Assembly (NCBI RefSeq): GCF_039535785.1 | Contig: NZ_BAAAXV010000009.1 | Location: 2,976,001 to 3,040,000, forward strand | Direction of reading: 5' to 3' | DNA length: 64,000 nucleotides | From: Nonomuraea helvata | Lineage (GTDB): Bacteria; Actinomycetota; Actinomycetes; Streptosporangiales; Streptosporangiaceae | Shown: positions 16,673 to 24,732 of the stretch, piece after piece | How the letters are laid out: every line of letters starts with the position of its first letter | Numbering within the stretch: the stretch's first letter is position 1 | The notes under the pieces: generated by a model | What the model saw: only the letters and a program-made list of their open reading frames with translations | The model's database searches: none | What the model was told of the DNA's origin: nothing | Program-made: the position numbers and the translations under genes

Positions 16673-17368
16673 TCAGGAGCGCAGCCGGGGGCTCCGCCGT
16701 ACCCCTGCCGAGTGAGAGCCGGGCACGACGAGCCCGCTCTCGTAGGCGAGTACCACCGCCTGCGCCCGGTCGCGCAGGTGCAGCTTGGTGAAGATCCGCC
16801 CCACGTGCGACTTCACCGTCTCCTCCGCGATCGTCAGCTCTTCGGCGATCTCGGCGTTGGCCAGCCCGGCCGCCACGAGCCTGAGCACGTCCAGCTCGCG
16901 CGCGGTCAGCGCGTTGAGCCGCAGCGCCTCCCGTTCGTCGATGGGCTGCCGGGCCGTGAACTCCTCGATGAGCCTGCGGGTGACCGAGGGCGCGAGCAGC
17001 GCCTCGCCGCCGGCGACGACGCGGACGGCGGTGATGAGGTCGGCCGGGGGAGCGTCCTTGAGCAGGAAACCGCTGGCCCCACCGCGCAGAGCGGCGTAGA
17101 CGTAGTCGTCGATGTCGAACGTGGTCAGGATCAGCACCTTCGTCTCACGCCCGGTCCCGGTGATGCGCCGGGTGGCCTCGAGACCGTCGAGGTTCGGCAT
17201 GCGCACGTCCATGAGCACGACGTCGGGCCGCAGCTCGCGGGCCGCCGCCACGGCCTCCTGGCCGTCCGCGGCCTCGCCGACCACCTGGAGGTCGGGCTGT
17301 GCGGAGAGCAGCGCCGCGAACCCGGCCCTGATCATCGCCTGGTCGTCGGCGACCAGCACTGTGATCAT
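16673..17368 (-). CDS. NarL/LuxR-family response regulator
   Basis: A 231-residue response regulator. The receiver domain starts MITVLVADDQAMIRAGF with the acidic pair, has the phosphoacceptor Asp in VVLMDVRMPNLDG, and the Lys in FLLKDAPP. The LuxR-type HTH is LTARELDVLRLVAAGLANAEIA then AEETVKSHVGRIFTKL. It is translationally coupled (ATGA overlap) to the histidine kinase upstream, so they form a two-component system. Target genes are not evident. Confidence 0.93.
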   Translation of the reverse strand: MITVLVADDQAMIRAGFAALLSAQPDLQVVGEAADGQEAVAAARELRPDVVLMDVRMPNLDGLEATRRITGTGRETKVLILTTFDIDDYVYAALRGGASGFLLKDAPPADLITAVRVVAGGEALLAPSVTRRLIEEFTARQPIDEREALRLNALTARELDVLRLVAAGLANAEIAEELTIAEETVKSHVGRIFTKLHLRDRAQAVVLAYESGLVVPGSHSAGVRRSPRLRS

Positions 17369-18501
17369 TCCCCGTCTCCCTTCGGCAGGCTCGCGCGTAC
17401 GGTGAAGCCGCCTCCTTCCGTTGCGGACGCCGTGAGCCGCCCGCCCAGCGCCGTCACCCGCTCGCGCATGCCGACCAGCCCCAGCCCTGACCCGGCCGGG
17501 GGTGTGGTCGTGCCGGTGGGCCGCTCGTTCTCGACCTCCACGGTCAGCTCGTCGCCGGCGCCGGCGATGGTGACGGTCGTCGCGGCGCCGGGGGCGTGCC
17601 GTACGACGTTGCTCAGCGCCTCCTGGACGATCCGGTACGCGGTGAGGGACACCACCGGCGACGGCACCGGGGGCGGATCGCCGATCACCAGCTTCACGGG
17701 CACGCCCGCCCGCCGTACCGACTCCACGAGTGCGTCGAGATCGCGCAGCCCCGGCTGCGGCGCGGTGGCGGGCGCCTCGTCCGAGCCGCGCAGCGCGCCG
17801 AGCAGGTGCCGCATGTCACGCAGCGACGCGCGGGCGGCCACGTTGATGGCCGCGAACTCCTTCGCGGCCGGCTCGCTCACGCCGCCTTCGATCCGGTACG
17901 GGGCGCTGGCCGCCTGCACGGCGATCACCGACATGTGGTGGGCCACCACGTCGTGCAACTCCCGCGCGATACGCGAACGCTCCTCCAGGACCTTCAACCG
18001 GCCGAGCTCCTCGGCGACCCGTAGGGTGTCCAGCAGCCGCGCACGCCTGGCGTGACCGAGCACCATGGCGACCAGGAGGGACAGCGCCCAGCTCAGCGTG
18101 CCCATGACCGCCCGGTACGGCTCCAGGTGCTGCAGTGCTGTCACGGAGCTCTCGGCCACGAGCGTCACGGCGAAGGCGATCCCTGTCACGCGCCGGGGCG
18201 ACGACAACGCCAGCACGTACATCACCGGAAGCTGAGCCACGGTCTGGTTGAGCAACCACGGCTGGGGCACGAGCATGGACGGGCCGTCCAGCGCCAGTCC
18301 AAGCCCGGTGAGCGCGACCTGCGCCACGACCATGGCGCACCACGCGGCCACCGGCCGGTACCACGCCCACAGCACCGGCCCGGCGAGCAGGGCGGCGGCC
18401 GGTACGGCGAGCGCCCCGAACCCGGCGCTGATCGCCAGCTCCACCGAGTTGTAGACCAGGAGCGCGCCGGCTGTCGCGGCGAACGGCAAGCGGCGCAGCA
18501 T
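17365..18501 (-). CDS. Membrane histidine kinase (NarL/DesK-type)
   Basis: A 378-residue sensor kinase. The N-terminal third has several hydrophobic helices. The dimerisation/phosphorylation segment is ERSRIARELHDVVAHHMSVI, with His in ELHD, typical of HisKA_3 kinases. The ATPase domain has ALSNVVRHAPGA (N box) and GSGLGLVGMRERV (G box). ATG 18501 is supported by GGAG six nt upstream; an upstream in-frame GTG at 18564 has none. Its stop overlaps the response regulator start. No obvious extracytoplasmic sensor domain is present, so it probably senses a membrane-associated signal. Confidence 0.92.
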   Translation of the reverse strand: MLRRLPFAATAGALLVYNSVELAISAGFGALAVPAAALLAGPVLWAWYRPVAAWCAMVVAQVALTGLGLALDGPSMLVPQPWLLNQTVAQLPVMYVLALSSPRRVTGIAFAVTLVAESSVTALQHLEPYRAVMGTLSWALSLLVAMVLGHARRARLLDTLRVAEELGRLKVLEERSRIARELHDVVAHHMSVIAVQAASAPYRIEGGVSEPAAKEFAAINVAARASLRDMRHLLGALRGSDEAPATAPQPGLRDLDALVESVRRAGVPVKLVIGDPPPVPSPVVSLTAYRIVQEALSNVVRHAPGAATTVTIAGAGDELTVEVENERPTGTTTPPAGSGLGLVGMRERVTALGGRLTASATEGGGFTVRASLPKGDGE

Positions 18502-18567
18502 CGGCCGCTCCGTGCCGGGCGATACGGGTAACCGGATCGCGTGCGCCTCCCCGAACACCCCCACGGA

Positions 18568-19104
18568 TCACACCCTATGCGGCCTCCGTACGGGGTCTTC
18601 ACTGTCGAGGAGCCGCAGGGCCGCTCGACTTCTGATGATCAGCTCGGGGTCGCCTTCGGTCATCCGCAGGGCCAGGGCCTCCTCCAGCACTTCGCGGGCC
18701 TCCTCCCTGCGACCCAGCTCGGCGAGGGTCTTGCCGAGATGCTGGAGCGGGAAGTACACCATCTCGGGTACTTCGTTCCTCGCCAGGGTGAGCATCTCGC
18801 GGCAGAGAGTTTCGGAGGTCGCCGCGTCGCCTGAATAGCGATACGCGTCGGCCAGATTGATCGACGCCGCGAGCCGCCTGCCGCTCGTGTCCGCCAGGTC
18901 GAGCGCACGGTTGAGGTGGTCGATCGCGGCGACGTAGTCGCCCAGAACCAGCAGCCCGACCCCGAGCGCGCGCAGCGTGGTGTAGTCGGTGGGTTCCTGG
19001 GCGCGGGCCGCGGCGACGATCGCGGTGAGCTGGTCGCGGTCGCTTGGGACCATCCGCTGCCGTTCGTCGTACGTGATGAGCTGGTTGATGGCTTGGAAGA
19101 GCAC
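18568..19104 (-). CDS. Tetratricopeptide-repeat protein
   Basis: A 178-residue soluble helical protein with TPR units: LRALGVGLLVLGDYVAAIDH-LNRAL, LAASINLADAYRYSGDAATSE and LQHLGKTLAELGRREEAREV-LEEAL. Such proteins bind other proteins; the partner is unknown. GTG 19104 is chosen because the repeat domain begins there, while the upstream in-frame sequence is not protein-like; no good ribosome site is visible. A decayed SDR fragment lies immediately upstream on the other strand, so the region may have suffered a deletion or insertion. Confidence 0.72.
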   Translation of the reverse strand: MLFQAINQLITYDERQRMVPSDRDQLTAIVAAARAQEPTDYTTLRALGVGLLVLGDYVAAIDHLNRALDLADTSGRRLAASINLADAYRYSGDAATSETLCREMLTLARNEVPEMVYFPLQHLGKTLAELGRREEAREVLEEALALRMTEGDPELIIRSRAALRLLDSEDPVRRPHRV

Positions 19105-19131
19105 AGCCCAACAGTAGGCGCACCGCCTTGA

Positions 19132-19476
19132 ACGTCCAAGATCGCGGCCCTGCGGGACAGCCAGGGCAAGATCGTGTTGATCGGCAGCGAGGCCGGCATC
19201 ATGCACCGTCCGGGAAACACGTACTCGGTGACCAAGTGGGCGCTGACCGCGTTCGCCGAGAACACCCGTCTGCTGGTCGCGGCCGACGGTGTCGGTGTGA
19301 CGATGGTCGCACCGGGGCCGGTTGACACGCCGTTCTACGCCGCCAGGGAAGGTGGTGCGCCGGGTGGCTCCATCCTGACCGCCGACACGGTCGCGGACGC
19401 GGTCGTCTGGGCTCTCACGCAGCCGGCCGGCGTGGATGTGAACACGATCGTCGTGCGCCCGAGCGGCAGGATGTGA
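19132..19476 (+). pseudogene. C-terminal half of an SDR dehydrogenase
   Basis: The frame opens after a stop at 19129-19131 and reads KIAALRDSQGKIVLIGSEAG, then NTYSVTKWALTAFAENTRLL with the YxxxK catalytic pair, then VAPGPVDTPFY, all standard for the second half of a classical SDR. The N-terminal nucleotide-binding loop (TGxxxGxG) is absent. The apparent start at 19174 lies inside a core beta strand. The remnant lies between the TPR gene's start and the membrane-protein operon, consistent with an old deletion. It is almost certainly non-functional. Confidence 0.8.
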
Positions 19477-19633
19477 TCGGCGACGCGCACCGTCCTACAG
19501 GGGTCGGCGTTCGGGGTGTGGGCCCGGTTCGTGCGGCAGACCGATAGGGTCAGAACGCGCAAAACGATCAGAGGGGTGCAAACGGAACCGTGCTCCGACC
19601 CCTGATCAGCCGGCTCGCACGACAGGAGAGACG

Positions 19634-20539
19634 ATGATGTATCCCCCGCCCAACTCCGGGCCGGGGTTCCATCCCCCACAGCCGCCCTCCGGGCCTTCCC
19701 ATCCGTACGCATCCGGACAGCTGCCCACGCCACCCCCGCAGGCAGAGCCTTATCAGCACCAGCAGCAGTACCAGCACCCGCAGCCGCCGGCAGAGCCGGC
19801 GCGGCCCCCACGCAAGGGCTGGCGGATCGCCCTGGGCCTCGTCGTCGCGGGGTTCGGCCTGCTGGCCGTGCTCGGCGGTGGCGCGCTCATCGCGCACGCC
19901 TACTCCAACAGTCAGCAGGTCATCCACAACTCGGCGTACTCCAGGGAACTGTGGCGCAACGTGCCCGTCGAGAAGCTGTTCCCGCCGTACCTCGGCCGGG
20001 AGCATCCCGACAAGGGATACTCCTCCCCGAACAACGAGCGCGGCTGGACCAGAGCCGCGATCTCCACCGACACCTCCTGCAAGACGGCGCTCTCCGGCGA
20101 AGTGGCCAGGACCGCCGCCGAGCGGGGCTGCGTCGCGGCCATGCGCGCCACGTACGTGGACGACACCGGAGGGACGGCCGCCACCGTGGCCCTGATCGCC
20201 TTCGGCGACTCCAAGGCCGGCCTGGATCTGGAGGACGTCATCCGCGAGGCGCAGGAGAAGCCGGACCACGCGGTGCGCGCCCTGGCCGCGCCCGGCACCC
20301 AGTGGAAGGACTCCGCGCGCACCGGGAACGGCGGCCGGCTCGTCGGGGAGGCGCCCGTGTTCGTGGCGGTCACCTCGGGACCGGCGGACGGCCGCAGGCC
20401 CGGACAGCTGCCCGAACCGTGGGGCAAGCGGTCCTACCCGCAGCAGGAGGACCGTGAGGCGTGGGCGTACACCGCCCAAGGCCTCGCGGAGAGCCTCGCC
20501 ACCCGGCTGCGCGCCGAGTCCAGGAAGGTGGGGGCATGA
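19634..20539 (+). CDS. Single-pass membrane protein with a Pro/Gln-rich N-terminal tail
   Basis: A 301-residue protein. Residues 1-60 are a Pro, Gln and Tyr-rich disordered cytoplasmic tail, followed by one transmembrane helix (IALGLVVAGFGLLAVLGGGAL, about 65-86) and an extracytoplasmic domain. The soluble part has two Cys but no catalytic motif. Its stop overlaps the start of the mycosin-like protease (ATGA), so both are made together. Similar pairs accompany subtilisin-like proteases in actinobacteria, but the function is unknown. Start ATG 19634 or 19637 follows AGGAG. Confidence 0.75.
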   Translation: MMYPPPNSGPGFHPPQPPSGPSHPYASGQLPTPPPQAEPYQHQQQYQHPQPPAEPARPPRKGWRIALGLVVAGFGLLAVLGGGALIAHAYSNSQQVIHNSAYSRELWRNVPVEKLFPPYLGREHPDKGYSSPNNERGWTRAAISTDTSCKTALSGEVARTAAERGCVAAMRATYVDDTGGTAATVALIAFGDSKAGLDLEDVIREAQEKPDHAVRALAAPGTQWKDSARTGNGGRLVGEAPVFVAVTSGPADGRRPGQLPEPWGKRSYPQQEDREAWAYTAQGLAESLATRLRAESRKVGA

Positions 20540-21753
20540 TCCGCACACTGGCAGCGTTCGCGCTGGTCGCCGGTCTGGTCTCGGCCACCGCCGCGCCGGC
20601 CGTGGCCGAGGCGCCGCAGGGCTGGGAGCTGGGGGCCATGAAGGTCCCCGCCGCGCAGCGGCTCGGACAGGGCAAGGGGATCACCGTCGCGGTCCTGGAC
20701 ACCGGGGTCGTGAAGAACCATCCGGAGTTCCGGGGACGGGTGACGAGCGGTCCCGACTTCATCGGCGGGGGCGCGCGGCCCGGGCAGTCGTACTGGGGCG
20801 CGCACGGCACCGCCATGGCCTCCAGCGTTCTGCGGGTCGCGCCGCAGGCCCGGGTGCTCTCGGTACGGGTGCTCTGGGACCGGGAGGATCCGGCACGCAA
20901 ACGCGCGGAGGCCGCCGCCAAGTCCGGCCGGGTCGCCGCCGACAAGGAGAGCCTCAAAGCGGCCACCGCCCTGGCCAAGGGCATCCGGTACGCCGTCGAC
21001 AAGGGCGCCCAGGTGATCTCCATGTCCCTCGGCACCGACGAGTGGGGCTTCGGCAGCGGCTACGGTGAGGACACGGCCGCGGCCGTCGACTACGCCCTCG
21101 GCAAGGGGGTCATCCTGCTGGCGAGCGCGGGCAACGGCGGATCCACCGACCCCCTGGAGGTCGACGCGAACAACGTCGTCTCCTACCCGGCCGCGTACCC
21201 CGGGGTGATCGCGGTGGCGGCGATGGCGCCCACCGGGGTGCGGGCGGACTTCTCCCAGGTGCACACGTACAACACGATCGCCGCGCCCGGCGTGGACATC
21301 TACGCCGCCGACAACCGCGGCGGCTACCGGTCGGGGGACGGCACCTCCCCTGCCTGCGCGCTCGCGGCGGGCACCGCGGCGCTGATGCTGTCCCGCAAGC
21401 CCGACCTGACGCCCCGGCAGGTACGCGACATCCTGGTGCGGACGGCCAAGAAGCCGCCGGCCGGCTACACCGTGTTCCTCGGCTTCGGGCTGATCGACGC
21501 GGCGGCGGCGGTGCAGGCGGCGGGGGCCGCCGAGGACGCCAAGATCGCGGCGGCTCCGTACAAGGGGAAGGAGTACCTGGGGGGCGGGCCGGTCGCCTCG
21601 CCGACCACCCACCCGCCGATCGACATGACGTACGTGGCCGTGGGCGGCACGGCGGCCGGGGTGGGGCTCCTGTTCCTGGTGGGCGCGGCGCTGCTGATGC
21701 GCCGGCCCCGCGCGCGCCCCGCGCCCGGCCGCCCGCCGATCCCTCCTCGATGA
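20536..21753 (+). CDS. Mycosin-like S8 serine protease, membrane-anchored
   Basis: A 405-residue subtilisin-type protease. A signal peptide (residues 1-25, ending AVAEA) is followed by the S8 domain with the triad D55 (AVLDTGV), H90 (AHGTAMAS) and S271 (GDGTSPACALAAGT), plus oxyanion N200 (SAGNGG). A C-terminal transmembrane helix (about 365-388) and a basic Pro-rich tail anchor it. This layout is that of mycosins (MycP) of type VII secretion systems. No EccB/C/D/E or WXG100 gene is in the window, so it may act alone or with a distant locus. The GTSPA around the Ser differs from the common GTSMA/GTSFA. Confidence 0.9.
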   Translation: MIRTLAAFALVAGLVSATAAPAVAEAPQGWELGAMKVPAAQRLGQGKGITVAVLDTGVVKNHPEFRGRVTSGPDFIGGGARPGQSYWGAHGTAMASSVLRVAPQARVLSVRVLWDREDPARKRAEAAAKSGRVAADKESLKAATALAKGIRYAVDKGAQVISMSLGTDEWGFGSGYGEDTAAAVDYALGKGVILLASAGNGGSTDPLEVDANNVVSYPAAYPGVIAVAAMAPTGVRADFSQVHTYNTIAAPGVDIYAADNRGGYRSGDGTSPACALAAGTAALMLSRKPDLTPRQVRDILVRTAKKPPAGYTVFLGFGLIDAAAAVQAAGAAEDAKIAAAPYKGKEYLGGGPVASPTTHPPIDMTYVAVGGTAAGVGLLFLVGAALLMRRPRARPAPGRPPIPPR

Positions 21754-21763
21754 GGTACCCCTG

Positions 21764-22678
21764 CTACGGCCGTGCGCCCGGCTTGTCGACGATCTCAGCC
21801 TCCAGCTGCGCCGTCCACACCAAGGGGACGCCGGCCTTGGGATGGGTGCGGGATGCCAAGGACTCGCCGTACGTTCCCAGGTACCGGTAGTCCTCCGGGT
21901 TCAGGATGATCTCGAAACGCTCCTCCGGGCCGGTGTAGGCGAACGCCACCCCGTGACGGCCGGCCGCGTCCACGGCGTCCTGCTTGATCGACATGCCTGG
22001 GATCATCGGCAGCGCCCGGAAGAGCGCGGCCCGTACGTCCTTCTCGAGCACCTGCCCGCTCATGAGCTGGGAGATCGTCTCGAAGATCCGCTGGTCTTCA
22101 GGACTGGTGTCGCCGGGGGGAGCCTCGCCAAGGCCCGCCTTGATCCGGGTGAGCATCTGCTCCGGAGTGACGGGGGCCTTGGCCAGATCGGCAGCGGTGG
22201 TGCCGGGGCCGGGCTCGATGACGAGCCGGCCCTTGCCGTCGTCCAAGGCCGTCTGCCTGCCGTCCACGCTGTTCCACAGCTCCAAGGTGGTTCGCCGGCC
22301 CGGGTCCACATCGGGCGCGGGCTCCTCGCGGAGCGGCGCGATCGTCTCTTTGACGTACAGCCACTTGCCCGGAGAAGGGACGGTCCTGTAATGGTCGGTC
22401 GCCGCGGCTCTCGCGGCCCGCTCACCGAGGTCCCGTACGCTCGCGACGGGGGTGATGGCCGGTTGACCGCCGTCGCCGATGAGAGCGGCACCCGTGCCCA
22501 CGGCCCCTGCCAGCGCCGCGGCGAGCACCAGGCGCCAGGCCAGGCGAGGCGTGCGCCGCCGAGGAGAAGCGGGCGTCGGCTCCTGCATCGCGTGCAGCAG
22601 CCGGGCGCGCGCCGCGTTCTCCGCGTGGCGGGTGATCGTGGGCGTGGCACCGCGGAAGTTCTTGATCTCGTCCATCAT
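21764..22678 (-). CDS. CU044_5270-type membrane protein coupled to an ECF sigma factor
   Basis: A 304-residue protein with a short cytoplasmic N-terminus, one transmembrane helix (AWRLVLAAALAGAVGTGAAL, about 46-66) and a large extracytoplasmic domain. It matches the CU044_5270 family, which in actinobacteria usually lies directly behind an ECF sigma gene. By position and topology it may act as an anti-sigma or sensor protein, but no classical zinc anti-sigma motif (HxxxCxxC) is present. The ATG start overlaps the sigma stop by four bases. Confidence 0.78.
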   Translation of the reverse strand: MMDEIKNFRGATPTITRHAENAARARLLHAMQEPTPASPRRRTPRLAWRLVLAAALAGAVGTGAALIGDGGQPAITPVASVRDLGERAARAAATDHYRTVPSPGKWLYVKETIAPLREEPAPDVDPGRRTTLELWNSVDGRQTALDDGKGRLVIEPGPGTTAADLAKAPVTPEQMLTRIKAGLGEAPPGDTSPEDQRIFETISQLMSGQVLEKDVRAALFRALPMIPGMSIKQDAVDAAGRHGVAFAYTGPEERFEIILNPEDYRYLGTYGESLASRTHPKAGVPLVWTAQLEAEIVDKPGARP

Positions 22679-23268
22679 GCGTCCTGTCCTGTCGGGGCGT
22701 CGTCGCCGAGGGTGGTCCTGGTCTTCTTGCGGGCGCGGTGCAGGCGCGAGCGCACGGTCCCGAGCGGGATGCCGAGCGCCCCGGCGACCTCCTCGTACGA
22801 CAGGTCACCCCACGCGAACAGCAGCAGCACGTCGCGCTCACTCTGCTTCAGATCCGCCAGCGCCCCCGCCAGCTGACGGTCCTTCTCCTGCGCCGCCACC
22901 CGGTCGACGACCGCGTCCGCCATCGGTTCGGGCAGCGGGTCCACACCTGTACGGGACAGCGCCCGCAGGAACCGCTCCTCGCTGCGCCGATGCCTGGCGA
23001 TCAGGGTGGTGGCGATCCCGTACAGCCACGGCCTGGCCAACTGCTGCGTCAGGTCGTAGGACGTGCGCCGCCGGAAGGCGATCAGGAACGTCTCCGCCGC
23101 TATGTCGTCGGCCGCCTGGGTGCCGAGCCGGCGGGCCACGTAACGATGGATCTGCTGGATGTAGCGATCGAAGATCCCGGCGAACCGTTCCGGGTCGTCG
23201 TACGAGCTACGGATGAGCTCCGCATCATCCTCCTTCTCCACCGTCTCGACGGGTTCTGTTCGTGTCAT
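22675..23268 (-). CDS. ECF RNA polymerase sigma factor
   Basis: A 197-residue ECF sigma factor. Region 2 is FAGIFDRYIQQIHRYVARRL, then AADDIAAETFLIAFRRR; region 4 is LKQSERDVLLLFAWGDLSYEEVA, then GIPLGTVRSRLHRARKK. It is complete, unlike the fragment at 671-1081, which is of the same subfamily. ATG 23268 begins shortly before region 2. The downstream gene overlaps by 4 bp and encodes the likely regulatory membrane partner. Its target promoters are unknown. Confidence 0.92.
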   Translation of the reverse strand: MTRTEPVETVEKEDDAELIRSSYDDPERFAGIFDRYIQQIHRYVARRLGTQAADDIAAETFLIAFRRRTSYDLTQQLARPWLYGIATTLIARHRRSEERFLRALSRTGVDPLPEPMADAVVDRVAAQEKDRQLAGALADLKQSERDVLLLFAWGDLSYEEVAGALGIPLGTVRSRLHRARKKTRTTLGDDAPTGQDA

Positions 23269-23283
23269 GCCTGCTGTCTCCCG

Positions 23284-23442
23284 ATGGACCGGATCCGGTT
23301 CTGCCCCGGTCGCCAGATCCCGCGAGGCGGGACATTCCTCACCTCGGCCGCCGCCCGCGAGCTTCTCCGCCAAGAGGGCATCACCGTCATCGACTACCGG
23401 ATGCTCCAGCAGGCGTGGATTGCCGCCAATCGCAGCCTGTAG
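23284..23442 (+). CDS. Small conserved-looking ORF, 52 residues
   Basis: The product starts MDRIRFCPGRQIPRGGTFL and contains TSAAARELLRQEGITVIDYR. Third codon positions are strongly G or C, and the sequence looks like a folded helical mini-domain, not random translation. No ribosome site is visible upstream, so it would need a leaderless start. It is divergent from the ECF gene, with only 15 bp between starts. It could be a real small protein or the tail of a decayed gene. Confidence 0.4.
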   Translation: MDRIRFCPGRQIPRGGTFLTSAAARELLRQEGITVIDYRMLQQAWIAANRSL

Positions 23443-23528
23443 GGGTCCGAAATATGCCGGTGCCGGTCACTCCATCATTGCTTGGCTGGTTTCCCATTGA
23501 TCACGCGCTCTTGCCGGAAACGGGAACC

Positions 23529-24704
23529 ATGTCAACCACCACGCTCGCTCCATCACGTCCACCACTGATCAGCTGGCTCGCGGTCACCTCGCTCATGCTG
23601 GGCATCTTCGCCATCGTCACCAGCGAGATCCTGCCCATCGGCCTGCTGACCGCCATCGGGGCCGATTTCGGCATCTCCGACGGCACCACGGGGCTGACCA
23701 TGGCGCTGCCCGGCGTCGTCGCGGCGGTCGCCGCACCCGCCGTCACGCTGAGCACCGCGCGCCTGGACCGCCGCCTGATGCTCTGCGCCCTCATGGCGGT
23801 GCTCGCCGTGGCCGACGTGCTGGCGGCCACGGCGACCGCCTACTGGGTGATGCTGATCTCCAGAGTGCTCGTCGGCCTCACGATCGGCGGCTTCTGGTCG
23901 ATCGGGGCGGGGCTGGCCGGTCGCCTGGTGCCGCCGCGGGTCGTCGGCACGGCCACCGCTGTGATCTTCTCCGCCGTGCCGCTCGGCTCCGTGCTCGGCG
24001 TGCCGGCCGGGACGCTCATCGGCCAGCTCGCCGGCTGGCGGACCGCCTTCCTGGTCCTGGCCGGGCTGGCCCTTCTGGTCCTGACGGCCCTGCTGATGCT
24101 GCTGCCGCGGCTGCCTGCCGACCAGGTCACCGGCCCGCGCGTCCTGCTCGATCTGGTGCGCAGCCGGGGCGGCGCGGTCGCCCTGCTGGCCACCTTCCTC
24201 ATCGTCCTGGCCCACTTCGGTACGTACACCTACGTCACGCCCTTCCTCCAGGACGTCACCGGGCTGCATCCTGCGGTCATCAGCGCCGTCCTGCTGGCGT
24301 ACGGAGTGGCCGGGATCGCCGGCAACTTCCTGGCCGGCAGGGCCACCGCCACCCACCTGCGAGGCGCTTTCGTGACCTGCGGCTGCCTGATCGCGGCCGC
24401 CACCCTGCTGCTGCCCTCGGTCGGCGGCACGGCCGTCGGCGCCGTGGCGCTGCTCGTGCTCTGGGGGCTGGCCTACGGAGGCGTGCCCGTCTGCTCGCAG
24501 GCGTCGTTCATCACCGCGGCCCCCCACGCGCCGGAAGCCGCCACGGTCGTCTTCACCTCCTCGTTCCAGGCGACGTTCGCGCTCGGCGCGTTCGTCGGCG
24601 GCCGCGTCGTCGACGCCTTCTCGGTCTCGACCGTGATGATCTGGGGTGGGGTCGCAGCTCTGCTCATGGCGGCATCTCTGATGTTGTTCCCCAAAACCCC
24701 CTGA
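23529..24704 (+). CDS. MFS transporter (drug-efflux type)
   Basis: A 391-residue membrane protein with about 12 transmembrane helices, of the DHA1 type related to AraJ/Cmr exporters. The region SRVLVGLTIGGFWSIGAGLAGRL matches the helix-4/5 antiporter area, and ASEILP-like TSEILPIGLL marks helix 1. It probably exports sugars or drugs with proton antiport. ATG 23529 is chosen because upstream in-frame sequence is not hydrophobic; ribosome site is weak. The stop lies inside a bidirectional terminator shared with the pectate lyase gene. Confidence 0.88.
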   Translation: MSTTTLAPSRPPLISWLAVTSLMLGIFAIVTSEILPIGLLTAIGADFGISDGTTGLTMALPGVVAAVAAPAVTLSTARLDRRLMLCALMAVLAVADVLAATATAYWVMLISRVLVGLTIGGFWSIGAGLAGRLVPPRVVGTATAVIFSAVPLGSVLGVPAGTLIGQLAGWRTAFLVLAGLALLVLTALLMLLPRLPADQVTGPRVLLDLVRSRGGAVALLATFLIVLAHFGTYTYVTPFLQDVTGLHPAVISAVLLAYGVAGIAGNFLAGRATATHLRGAFVTCGCLIAAATLLLPSVGGTAVGAVALLVLWGLAYGGVPVCSQASFITAAPHAPEAATVVFTSSFQATFALGAFVGGRVVDAFSVSTVMIWGGVAALLMAASLMLFPKTP

Positions 24705-24723
24705 CTTGCAGGGGGTTTCGGGG
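24689..24723. terminator. Bidirectional terminator between MFS and pectate lyase genes
   Basis: CCCC-AAAA-CCCCCT pairs with AGGGGGTTTCGGGG across a 7-nt loop: 5'-CCCC at 24689-24692 to GGGG at 24720-24723. It overlaps the MFS stop codon and lies 10 bp past the lyase stop, so it can serve both converging genes. Confidence 0.85.
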
Positions 24724-24732
24724 AGAGGTCCG

